22,711 bases of DNA from GCA-016432345 sp964544105 (GTDB taxonomy: Bacteria > Patescibacteriota > Microgenomatia > Levybacterales > UBA12049), in contig CAZIZQ010000016.1 of assembly GCA_964544105.1 (NCBI GenBank), forward strand, positions 1 to 22,711. Reading direction: 5' to 3'. Position 1 is the first letter of the stretch. Each line of letters begins with the position of its first letter. Positions 13,170 through 19,171 of the stretch are shown one piece after another. Position numbers and translations under genes: made by a program. The notes below the pieces were generated by a model that had not been told where the DNA came from, searched no databases, and worked only from the letters and a program-made list of their open reading frames with translations.

Positions 13170-13819
13170 TTATATATGTTTTATATCATGAATTGATAGT
13201 TGTTCGAAAGAGTCAACAATCTTATTGGCTTTTTTCAATTGGTCTTTATTAGCAGTAGTTGTAATAGCAATACATTTCATTCCAGCTCTATGTGCTGCTT
13301 CTATACCAGTTGGAGCATCCTCAATAACTAAACATTTAGATGGAGAAAGCTCAAGTTTGTTGCTGTTAATAGGAATATTTGCGGATTGGGTTTTCCTGAT
13401 ATTGTTTCATCGCCTGATGTTATTGCCTTAAATTTTTCTGTAATCTTTAATCTTGTTAAAACTGTTTGTATAAACTTTAAATTAGTTGCTGAGCCAAGTC
13501 CTAAAATATATCCTGCTGATAACAATTTTTTAATAAAATCAATTGCTCCTGTAACTTGAACAATATCCTTTTTTTTAATCTCGTGGTAGACGAGTTCCCA
13601 TTTTTTTTCTTGTAGTTTTTTAGGGTCTGTATTATTTTTATTTTGCTGAAGAGCGTCCTTAAACATATCTATATCTTTGAATCCTGAATATTTTTTTAGT
13701 ATCTCCTCAGGGGTTATATAGATACCAATTTCCGCAAAAACTTTAGATTCTGCATTAGCGTGGATATATGAAGTCATTGCAATAACTCCATCCATGTCGA
13801 AAATAACTGCTTTGATCAT
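13170..13819 (-). pseudogene. HAD-family phosphatase broken by a one-base deletion
   Basis: The frame from the ATG at 13819 reads MIKAVIFDMDGVIAMTS (nucleophile Asp8, acid Asp10) and continues through GLGSAT and GDETISGKPNPQIF, a beta-phosphoglucomutase-like HAD. It then hits a stop at 13328 after a nonsensical tail. In another frame the missing C-terminal part continues to a TAA at 13170: KCLVIEDAPTGIEAAHRAGM, then KCIAITTTANKDQLKKANKI. Adding one T to the TT at 13360-13361 (plus strand) restores LLTANKLELSPSKCLVIEDA, a perfect family reading. The total span of 650 bp is one short of a multiple of three. It is a paralogue of the HAD gene at 15387-16064. A sequencing error or a real pseudogene are both possible. 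Confidence 0.88.
13171..13176 (-). promoter_or_regulatory. Leaderless -10 box of purM
   Basis: TATATA (minus strand) is separated from the purM ATG (13164) by exactly 6 nt, so the predicted start base is the A of ATG. The box overlaps the end of the upstream HAD frame. The -35 region is poor, so it may be a secondary promoter within the cluster. Confidence 0.4.
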
Positions 13820-13829
13820 TTTAGTCCAA

Positions 13830-13888
13830 AAAGTAAATAAAATTTATAAGTTAGCCTCGAAATTCAAGGCTTTTACGTTATTTACTTT
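13830..13888. repeat. Nested inverted repeat upstream of the HAD gene
   Basis: AAAGTAAATAA (13830-13840) and TTATTTACTTT (13878-13888) are perfect 11-bp inverted repeats. Inside lies AGCCT (13853-13857)/AGGCT (13867-13871) around CGAAATTCA, itself nearly palindromic. A minus-strand -10-like TATAAA (13843-13848) lies between the arms. It could be an operator or a cruciform-forming element; 13889-13915 holds nothing else I can name. Confidence 0.55.
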
Positions 13889-13915
13889 CATCGTTGGTAG
13901 ATAAATTCTTTTATA

Positions 13916-13944
13916 TTGACAATTAGACCTAAATTTGGTTTAAT
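13916..13944 (+). promoter_or_regulatory. Orphan plus-strand promoter
   Basis: A perfect TTGACA (13916-13921), a 17-nt spacer and TTTAAT (13939-13944, five of six) point to the plus strand, with a predicted start near 13951. No plus-strand gene follows: the next element is an intrinsic terminator 5 bp downstream, then sequence antisense to the NYN gene. Confidence 0.6.
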
Positions 13945-13948
13945 ATAA

Positions 13949-14566
13949 CTACTTACCCCGTATGTTTATCATACGGGGCTTTTTTATGGTTGTAATCTTT
14001 AACTGTTTAGGAGGTTTTCTATCTACTCTAAATTTATTATCAAAGTTTAATACAAATGCCTTATCTACTTTGTAAGACATTTCAAGAGAAAATCTATTAG
14101 GAAGAAATATGGCACATGTTGGAATTTTAAGAACTTTTACTATCTCCAGTGGATAAATTAGATCTGCATCTCCGGTCATAATTGCAATTTGTCCACATCT
14201 CTTTAAGAAAATATCTTTAACAATATCTACTGACAAATGAACATCTACTCCTTTTTCTTTTCCAGAGGCAGGAGATCTGTGGCCTTTGTAGAATGTAACG
14301 TTCTTGGTATGGATTACTTCTCTATAAAATAAGGCTTCAGCGGCAATAAGGTCTTTTAAGTAAGGAATTAGATGATTTTTTCTATTCATATATGAAGCAT
14401 AGAAATAAATTTCATCTATTTTGATCAGTTTATTTATTTCTTTAATGAGAAATTTAAATGAAAGATATTTTTTTGGACCAAAGAGTTGATTTTGTCCGGC
14501 AAAAAGATTAGTGCCGTCAATGTAAAGATAAGTTTTCTTTTTTGTTGGTTTATGTTTTTCTGACAT
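13949..14566 (-). CDS. NYN-domain (PIN-like, LabA/DUF88) putative RNase
   Basis: The 205-residue protein has the NYN/PIN-like acidic residues in order: Asp17 in YLYIDGTNLF, Asp108 and Asp114 in KGVDVHLSVDIV, and Asp133/Asp135 in IMTGDADLIYPL. These would hold the metal for RNA cleavage; LabA/DUF88 members are proposed RNA-processing or regulatory nucleases. The N-terminus (SEKHKPTKKK) and the C-terminal tail are basic, fitting nucleic-acid binding. Its start lies inside the purQ end (17-bp overlap), so it belongs to the purine transcript, although no purine role is known for the family. The last ten codons overlap a plus-strand terminator hairpin. Confidence 0.88.
   Translation of the reverse strand: MSEKHKPTKKKTYLYIDGTNLFAGQNQLFGPKKYLSFKFLIKEINKLIKIDEIYFYASYMNRKNHLIPYLKDLIAAEALFYREVIHTKNVTFYKGHRSPASGKEKGVDVHLSVDIVKDIFLKRCGQIAIMTGDADLIYPLEIVKVLKIPTCAIFLPNRFSLEMSYKVDKAFVLNFDNKFRVDRKPPKQLKITTIKKPRMINIRGK
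13956..13985 (+). terminator. Strong intrinsic terminator (plus strand)
   Basis: CCCCGTATG (13956-13964), loop TTTAT and CATACGGGG (13970-13978) form a perfect 9-bp hairpin followed by C and six T (13980-13985). On the minus strand the same bases encode the last residues of the NYN protein (KPRMINIRGK) and lack a T-run after the stem, so termination is directed on the plus strand only. Confidence 0.8.
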
Positions 14567-15326
14567 AGTCTATCATATTTTCAAAGATTATAAGTCCAGC
14601 TGGCTTATTTATTTTCATTCGCCGCCAGTTGGGGTGGTTGGTGATATGGTTGAATTTTTCCGGATGGGGCATCATACCCAAAATTCTGCCGGTGGGGTCA
14701 CAGATTCCGGCAATTGCATTAATTGACCCGTTTGGGTTATCAGGATATTTTTGAGTTGATTTTCCATCACTATCAACATAGCGGAAAACTACGGCATTTG
14801 TATCTTCAATTTTTTTTATTACATCCTCATTTGCAAGAAAATTTCCCTCTCCATGATTGACAGAAACGTCCATTATCTCATCTTCATTTTTAAGAAAAAC
14901 ACATCTGCTTTTTTGCTGTTGTATTTTTATCCATCGACATTCAAAAAGACCCTTTTCATTGTTGGTAAAGGTTGCATCCATGGTGCCAATATTTCGAAAT
15001 GGCAAAAGTCCTGTACGCACCAGCACTTGAAATCCATTACAGATGCCAATAGTAAGTGTATCTTTACGCTCAACAAATTTTTTGAGTTCATCAGAAAAAA
15101 ATGAAGTGAGTTCGACTGCCAAAATTTTCCCCGAAACAATATCATCTCCATAGGCAAATCCTCCAGGAAGGGCAAGAATTTGATAGTCGTTAAATTTTTT
15201 CTCACGACTTCTAAGTTGATTTATATGAATAATATCTGGATTTCCTCCTGCCAGCGCAAAAGAAAATGCCAACTCTTCATCACAGTTGGTGCCATCTGCT
15301 TTTACAATTAAAATATTTGGTTTCAT
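14550..15326 (-). CDS. purQ: FGAM synthase glutaminase subunit
   Basis: Provides ammonia from glutamine to PurL. The 258-residue class I amidotransferase has PGGFAYGDDIVSGKI (oxyanion region), the nucleophile Cys96 in TIGICNGFQVL, and His221/Glu223 in MMPHPEKFNH. DGTNCDEELAFSFALAGG near the N-terminus is typical of PurQ. It is somewhat longer than B. subtilis PurQ (227). In gram-positive type systems PurQ works with PurS and small PurL; here no separate purS is seen and PurL carries an N-terminal extension. The start lies just after a palindromic element whose end supplies GGAGGTGG, 9 nt before the ATG, as the probable ribosome-binding site. Confidence 0.96.
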   Translation of the reverse strand: MKPNILIVKADGTNCDEELAFSFALAGGNPDIIHINQLRSREKKFNDYQILALPGGFAYGDDIVSGKILAVELTSFFSDELKKFVERKDTLTIGICNGFQVLVRTGLLPFRNIGTMDATFTNNEKGLFECRWIKIQQQKSRCVFLKNEDEIMDVSVNHGEGNFLANEDVIKKIEDTNAVVFRYVDSDGKSTQKYPDNPNGSINAIAGICDPTGRILGMMPHPEKFNHITNHPNWRRMKINKPAGLIIFENMIDYVRKT

Positions 15327-15336
15327 AAATCACGTC

Positions 15337-15425
15337 CACCTCCGAGGAGTCATGGCTTCATTTCATTCAGCCTGTCTCCATGCCTGTCAAGCAGGCGAAC
15401 TCCTTCGTCCGTTCCATCCGAGGTG
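15337..15425 (-). repeat. Palindromic element copy A (HAD 3' end / purQ leader)
   Basis: Read on the minus strand it begins CACCTCGGATGGAACG and ends GACTCCTCGGAGGTGG. These are the arms shared with the copies inside purL, but the 89-bp core is longer and contains its own hairpin (GCCTG/CAGGC around TCAAG). It supplies the last residues of the HAD protein (HLGWNGRRSSPA and stop), and its right arm supplies the Shine-Dalgarno-like sequence of purQ. Confidence 0.8.
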
Positions 15426-16064
15426 ATTAAAATCTTCTATCGTTAGTTCATCAAATGAATCGATTATTTTATCTGCATGTTTCAGCTCGTCTTTTGTATG
15501 GGTAGTTGCGATTGCAATACATTTCATTCCCGCAGTATGTGAGGAGTCAATACCATTATATGAATCTTCAACAGTAATACATTCGTTTGCATTTACTCCA
15601 AGTTTTTCGGCAGCTCGTAGAAATAGGTCTGGATGAGGTTTTCCTCTTGCAACATCATCTGCGGTTACAATAACAGGAAAATAATTATCTAAAGGAACGT
15701 ATTTGCAAACCGCCTCAAGTTTTTTTCTGCCTGCACCGGTTGCAAGCGCAACGAGAATACCTTTCTTTTGAAGAAGAAGTAGAAAGTTCATAAATCCCGG
15801 GGTTGTTTTTAATCCTTTTTCGTGCAGAGATTGTGCAAGTAAAACATCTCTTTTTTCTAAAGATGTTTCTATTTGTTGGTCGGTAATCCCAGGAACAAGC
15901 TGGTGAAGTATTTCCGATGCTTTTTTTCCTAAGAATTTTTGAAATACCGGAAGCGAAAGTCTGACATTGTAGTCCTGGAAAAGCGCAGTCCATACAGGTA
16001 GATCATGCGCTATTGTTGTTTCAACAACAGTGCCATCCATATCGAAAATAACTGCTTTTATCAT
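15387..16064 (-). CDS. HAD-family phosphatase / beta-phosphoglucomutase-like
   Basis: The 225-residue protein has the HAD motifs in order: DMDGTVVET (nucleophile Asp8, general acid Asp10), ALATGAGRKK (motif II position), a Lys in RGKPHPDLFL, and VEDSYNGIDSSHTAGM (motif IV acidic pair). The helical cap between motifs I and II is of the beta-PGM/phosphatase type. The substrate is unknown; a nucleotide or sugar phosphate is plausible in this cluster. The C-terminus EDFNHLGWNGRRSSPA is unusual because the last 12 residues come from palindromic element A, so the ancestral stop was probably elsewhere. It shares the ending (K)I(V/I)DSF(E/D)(Q/E)L(S/T)I with the frameshifted HAD gene at 13170-13819, so the two are duplicates. 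Confidence 0.88.
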   Translation of the reverse strand: MIKAVIFDMDGTVVETTIAHDLPVWTALFQDYNVRLSLPVFQKFLGKKASEILHQLVPGITDQQIETSLEKRDVLLAQSLHEKGLKTTPGFMNFLLLLQKKGILVALATGAGRKKLEAVCKYVPLDNYFPVIVTADDVARGKPHPDLFLRAAEKLGVNANECITVEDSYNGIDSSHTAGMKCIAIATTHTKDELKHADKIIDSFDELTIEDFNHLGWNGRRSSPA

Positions 16065-16072
16065 AGTTTCGT

Positions 16073-16152
16073 TGTCATGCTGAATTTATTTCAGCATCTA
16101 GAGATGTTTTTATAATATTAATTTGAGATTCCGAAACAAGTTCGGAATGACA
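16073..16152. repeat. REP-like palindromic doublet between purL and HAD gene
   Basis: Two hairpins, ATGCTGAA/TTCAGCAT (16077-16084/16090-16097, loop TTTAT) and ATTCCGAA/TTCGGAAT (16128-16135/16141-16148, loop ACAAG), are enclosed by TGTCAT (16073-16078) and ATGACA (16147-16152). Similar TGTCATnCTGAA...TTCnGAATGACA repeats are widespread between genes in many bacteria. It fills most of the gap between the two genes and is unrelated in sequence to the elements inside purL. Confidence 0.85.
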
Positions 16153-16160
16153 GAGAATTT

Positions 16161-19100
16161 TCATCCAAAGATCTCCTTCATCTGTGTTTGCCAGGCATGT
16201 TTAAGTGTTTCTAATTGCGCAGAAAATAGATGATTATTTTCTTGAGAAACAGTAATTACTTTTTCTTTTTGTGTTTTCCCAAGGAATATATGAGGTACAT
16301 TTTTGAAAAATGTTTTGGCTGTATTTTCATTTTCAACCTCAACCAGAAAACACCCGGCTGTTTCGTTAAAGAGGAGGAAGTCTGGACGTTCCACCTCGGA
16401 GGAGTCTAGGTCGCTGCCTCGCCACCGTCCGAGGTGTATATCTGCTCCATTGTTTCCTCCGACACACATTTCAAAAAGGCTAGTAATAATTCCTCCCTCG
16501 CTTATATCGTGGCAGGCAAGGATAGCATTTTTTTGTATGGCATGGTGAATTGCATCAAGGGTTTTTGGGAGTTGTTTAAGGTTAACGTGGGGAATGCGTC
16601 CACCTCGGAGGAGTCCAAAGTCTGATGCTTTGGCCACCGTCCGAGGTGTCTCAAGAACGTCAAAATATATTGATCCTGCCATTGCCGAAAAATCCATTGA
16701 TCCTACAAGATAAATAAGGCTGTTGTTTTTCTTAAAATCAGCACTGACAGTTTTAGCAACATTGGGGATTTTCCCAAAAACCGACATACACAAAACCGGT
16801 GGAATTTTTATTACCTCACCATTTTTTCCTTTATACGTCGATGACAAACTATCTTTGCCCGAGATTACCGGAATACCAAGTGTCTTCATAAAATCACAGA
16901 CTGCATCAACAGAACGGTCGAGTGACCATAGAGATTCCTCGTCCGGAAATGGCCAGACATAGTTATTTATGAGAGAGGCAGTTTTATAGTCTCCTCCAAC
17001 CGCGACATAATTTGCAATTGCTTCAGTGCTTGCCCAAATGCTTCCCCAATAGGGATCAAAAGTATTCAATATAGGGTTTAACCCGTGAGATATTATCATG
17101 CCATATGCTTTTGAAAGTATGGGTCTTACAATTGCTGCATCATTTGGGCCATCGAGTAATTCTCCGCTGTATAGCTGCATGGCATTAGTGCCTTGGACTG
17201 TGTGGTCGTAACGTCTGACAATTGGTTCTTTTGAGCAAATATTGCCGTTAGATAATACCTTTTCAAGGATAGTTATCCATTCTTTTTCTGATTTAGGAAT
17301 GTCCACCTTGAAGGAGTCGAAGTCGTTGCTTCGCCACCTTCCAGGTGTTTGTCTTTTTGCCACCTCCGAGGTGACCCGCTTCGCCAACCCGCTGCTTCGC
17401 CGCGAGGCGAGAGCTCCAGCGAGGCGAGCTGAAGAGGCTCCTCGGAGGTGAAGTTTGGGTTTTGTGGCTATCATTGTCCGTCGTGGGTATCCATGGTGGA
17501 GAAAATTCATATCCAGGTTGCAGATTTGATCATCTCCAAAAAATATCTTTAATTTCTGGTCGTTGTCAAATTGTCCAAGGTTTGCATATTCTACGTTGTA
17601 TTTTTTGCAGATATTGATAAATGCAGCAAGTTTTTGTTTGGGGATAGCAGCAATCATTCTTTCTTGCGATTCCGATACCCAAATTTCCCATGGCGAAAGG
17701 CTTTTATATTTTAGAGGCGCTTTTTCCAAATGAATCGTTACTCCTAAATCTTCACCCATTTCTCCAATTGCCGAGGAAAATCCACCTGCCCCGCAATCTT
17801 GCAATGCGCGAATAAGGTTTTTGTCGCGTGCCTCAAGCAAGGCATCAAACATGCGTTTTTCCTCAATGGCATTGCCTATTTGTACGGCAGTTGCGTTAAC
17901 AGTGATTGTTTTATCGGTCATCTCGGCGCTGGAAAATGTGGCTCCATGAATTCCGTCTCTGCCTGTTTTTCCACCAATAGCAATAATAATGTCTCCTGTT
18001 TTTGGTTTACCCTTTTGTGCTTTTTTGATGGGTAAAATTCCATAGCTGCCAACAAGTATTGTTGGTTTTGCCCGAAAATCTTTGTGGAAATGGACAGAAC
18101 CATTATTGGTTGGAATACCCATCCTATTGCCGTAGTCTTTTACCCCCTTAACAACATTTTTTAATAGATACAAAGGTGGCAGAGACCCAACGGGTAATTC
18201 TTTTTCATCAAGGTCAACCGGCGCAAAGCAAAAAATATCGGTTGAGGCAATGGGTTTTGCCCCATGGCCTGTGCCAACAATATCTCGAAATACGCCGCCC
18301 ACTCCTGTCATGGCGCCTCCGTATGGTTCGATTGCCGACGGACTATTGTGTGTTTCCCCTTTGCCGCAAATTGCATACCCGTCATAGAATTGCATAACCC
18401 CAGAATTGTCGACAAAGGCCGAAACTATATTTTTTTTATGTTTCAATGCCTCGCTTTTTATCCTAGAAAAAAGCGGCTCTTTTTCTACACCGTCAACAAT
18501 CAGTTTTGCTTTAAATGTTTTATGAGCACAGTGTTCAGACCAAGTTTGAGCAATAGTTTCTAACTCTACATCGGTTGGGTATCTTTGCAGGTTTTTGAAG
18601 TAGGTTTGGATACTACGTAATTCTTCTAAAGAAAGAAATAATTTGTCTTTTGAAAGCAGGAGGAGTTGGTTATCGCTCATCCCCCGTAAAGGAATAGTTT
18701 GGGTTTTGCCAATGTGGCCTTTTATAATAAGTGTCGTAGGCGTTTCTGTAATAATGTGTTCGGTGAGTGGATTAAAAAGTTTAAGTTTTTTAATAATGTT
18801 TATTACTTCTTCTTTGGTAATATTGCCGAAAAAACCATATTCCCACGAGGCATCTGCGGCAATAAGATGTTTTATGCCAAGATCGTCGCTCGCTTTTACA
18901 ATTGATGCAACTTCAGGATTCATAACGCCGGGCTTATAGGCGATTTCGATTACTTGATTTGCCTGGTGAAGAATTGGTTTGTTGATTGTGTAGATTTGGT
19001 TTATTGATTCACTGAAAAGTTTTTCTGCCAAAAGCACAGCTTCTTTTTCGGTTACTCCTTCCAGTCTATAAACACGGGCTGTTTTGACCGCAGCAACTTG

Positions 19101-19163
19101 TTTGATGGTCTCATATGTTGGATCTTTACCAATAATTGTTTGTACTCGAACTGTTTGTATCAT
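16161..19163 (-). CDS. purL: FGAM synthase, PurL with fused PurS-like N-terminus and in-frame inserts
   Basis: Converts FGAR to FGAM with ATP and ammonia from PurQ. The N-terminal 200 residues look like two tandem PurS-like halves (VRVQTIIGKDPTYETIKQV and AYKPGVMNPEVASIVKASDD); separate PurS is about 84 residues. The catalytic core has VELETIAQTWSEHCAHKTFK, GKGETHNSPSAIEPYGGA, HGATFSSAEM, DCGAGGFSSAIGEM, VQGTNAMQLYSGELLDGPND and ISGKDSLSS. No glutaminase domain follows, consistent with purQ. The 1000 residues lie between small PurL (about 740) and the fused large type (about 1295). Palindromic elements add residues about 571-622, 838-856 and 909-927 in variable loops: the linker between the two halves and two loops of the second half. 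All keep the frame open. The purD stop lies 8 bp upstream. Confidence 0.95.
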   Translation of the reverse strand: MIQTVRVQTIIGKDPTYETIKQVAAVKTARVYRLEGVTEKEAVLLAEKLFSESINQIYTINKPILHQANQVIEIAYKPGVMNPEVASIVKASDDLGIKHLIAADASWEYGFFGNITKEEVINIIKKLKLFNPLTEHIITETPTTLIIKGHIGKTQTIPLRGMSDNQLLLLSKDKLFLSLEELRSIQTYFKNLQRYPTDVELETIAQTWSEHCAHKTFKAKLIVDGVEKEPLFSRIKSEALKHKKNIVSAFVDNSGVMQFYDGYAICGKGETHNSPSAIEPYGGAMTGVGGVFRDIVGTGHGAKPIASTDIFCFAPVDLDEKELPVGSLPPLYLLKNVVKGVKDYGNRMGIPTNNGSVHFHKDFRAKPTILVGSYGILPIKKAQKGKPKTGDIIIAIGGKTGRDGIHGATFSSAEMTDKTITVNATAVQIGNAIEEKRMFDALLEARDKNLIRALQDCGAGGFSSAIGEMGEDLGVTIHLEKAPLKYKSLSPWEIWVSESQERMIAAIPKQKLAAFINICKKYNVEYANLGQFDNDQKLKIFFGDDQICNLDMNFLHHGYPRRTMIATKPKLHLRGASSARLAGALASRRSSGLAKRVTSEVAKRQTPGRWRSNDFDSFKVDIPKSEKEWITILEKVLSNGNICSKEPIVRRYDHTVQGTNAMQLYSGELLDGPNDAAIVRPILSKAYGMIISHGLNPILNTFDPYWGSIWASTEAIANYVAVGGDYKTASLINNYVWPFPDEESLWSLDRSVDAVCDFMKTLGIPVISGKDSLSSTYKGKNGEVIKIPPVLCMSVFGKIPNVAKTVSADFKKNNSLIYLVGSMDFSAMAGSIYFDVLETPRTVAKASDFGLLRGGRIPHVNLKQLPKTLDAIHHAIQKNAILACHDISEGGIITSLFEMCVGGNNGADIHLGRWRGSDLDSSEVERPDFLLFNETAGCFLVEVENENTAKTFFKNVPHIFLGKTQKEKVITVSQENNHLFSAQLETLKHAWQTQMKEIFG
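16392..16436 (-). repeat. Palindromic element copy B, in frame in purL
   Basis: This 45-bp element (minus strand) runs from CACCTCGGACGGTGGC to GACTCCTCCGAGGTG, with perfect 9-bp ends (CACCTCGGA/TCCGAGGTG) and a core hairpin AGG-CAGCGA-CCT. It encodes HLGRWRGSDLDSSEV between the ADI and ERPDFLLFNETAG parts of PurL. Confidence 0.85.
16601..16648 (-). repeat. Palindromic element copy C, in frame in purL
   Basis: This 48-bp element has the same arms as copy B, and its core hairpin is CCAAAG-CATCAGA-CTTTGG, longer by three bases. It is read in a different frame from copies B and D2, giving TPRTVAKASDFGLLRGG between FDVLE and IPHVNLKQ of PurL. Confidence 0.85.
17304..17347 (-). repeat. Palindromic element copy D2, in frame in purL
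   Basis: This 44-bp element has ends CACCTGGAAGG and CCTTCAAGGTG (ten of eleven paired) and a core hairpin CGAAG-CAACGA-CTTCG. It encodes PGRWRSNDFDSFKV, homologous to the copy B peptide GRWRGSDLDSSEV. Together with the 13-bp spacer and D1 it makes 147 bp, exactly 49 codons. Confidence 0.8.
17361..17450 (-). repeat. Palindromic element copy D1, long form, in frame in purL
   Basis: This 90-bp element has perfect 11-bp ends CACCTCCGAGG/CCTCGGAGGTG. Its GC-rich core holds direct repeats (CTCGCCTCGC twice, TGGCGAAGC-like units twice). It encodes an Ala/Arg/Ser/Leu-rich stretch (ASSARLAGALASRRSSGLA) unlike any PurL sequence I know. Base composition differs strongly from the AT-rich gene around it. 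Confidence 0.8.
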
Positions 19164-19171
19164 GATTCACT

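Noticed and set aside
17242..17451. Plus-strand frame across the purL insert region as a separate small gene
   Set aside because: Its apparent coding look comes only from the GC-rich palindromic elements; purL on the other strand explains the region.
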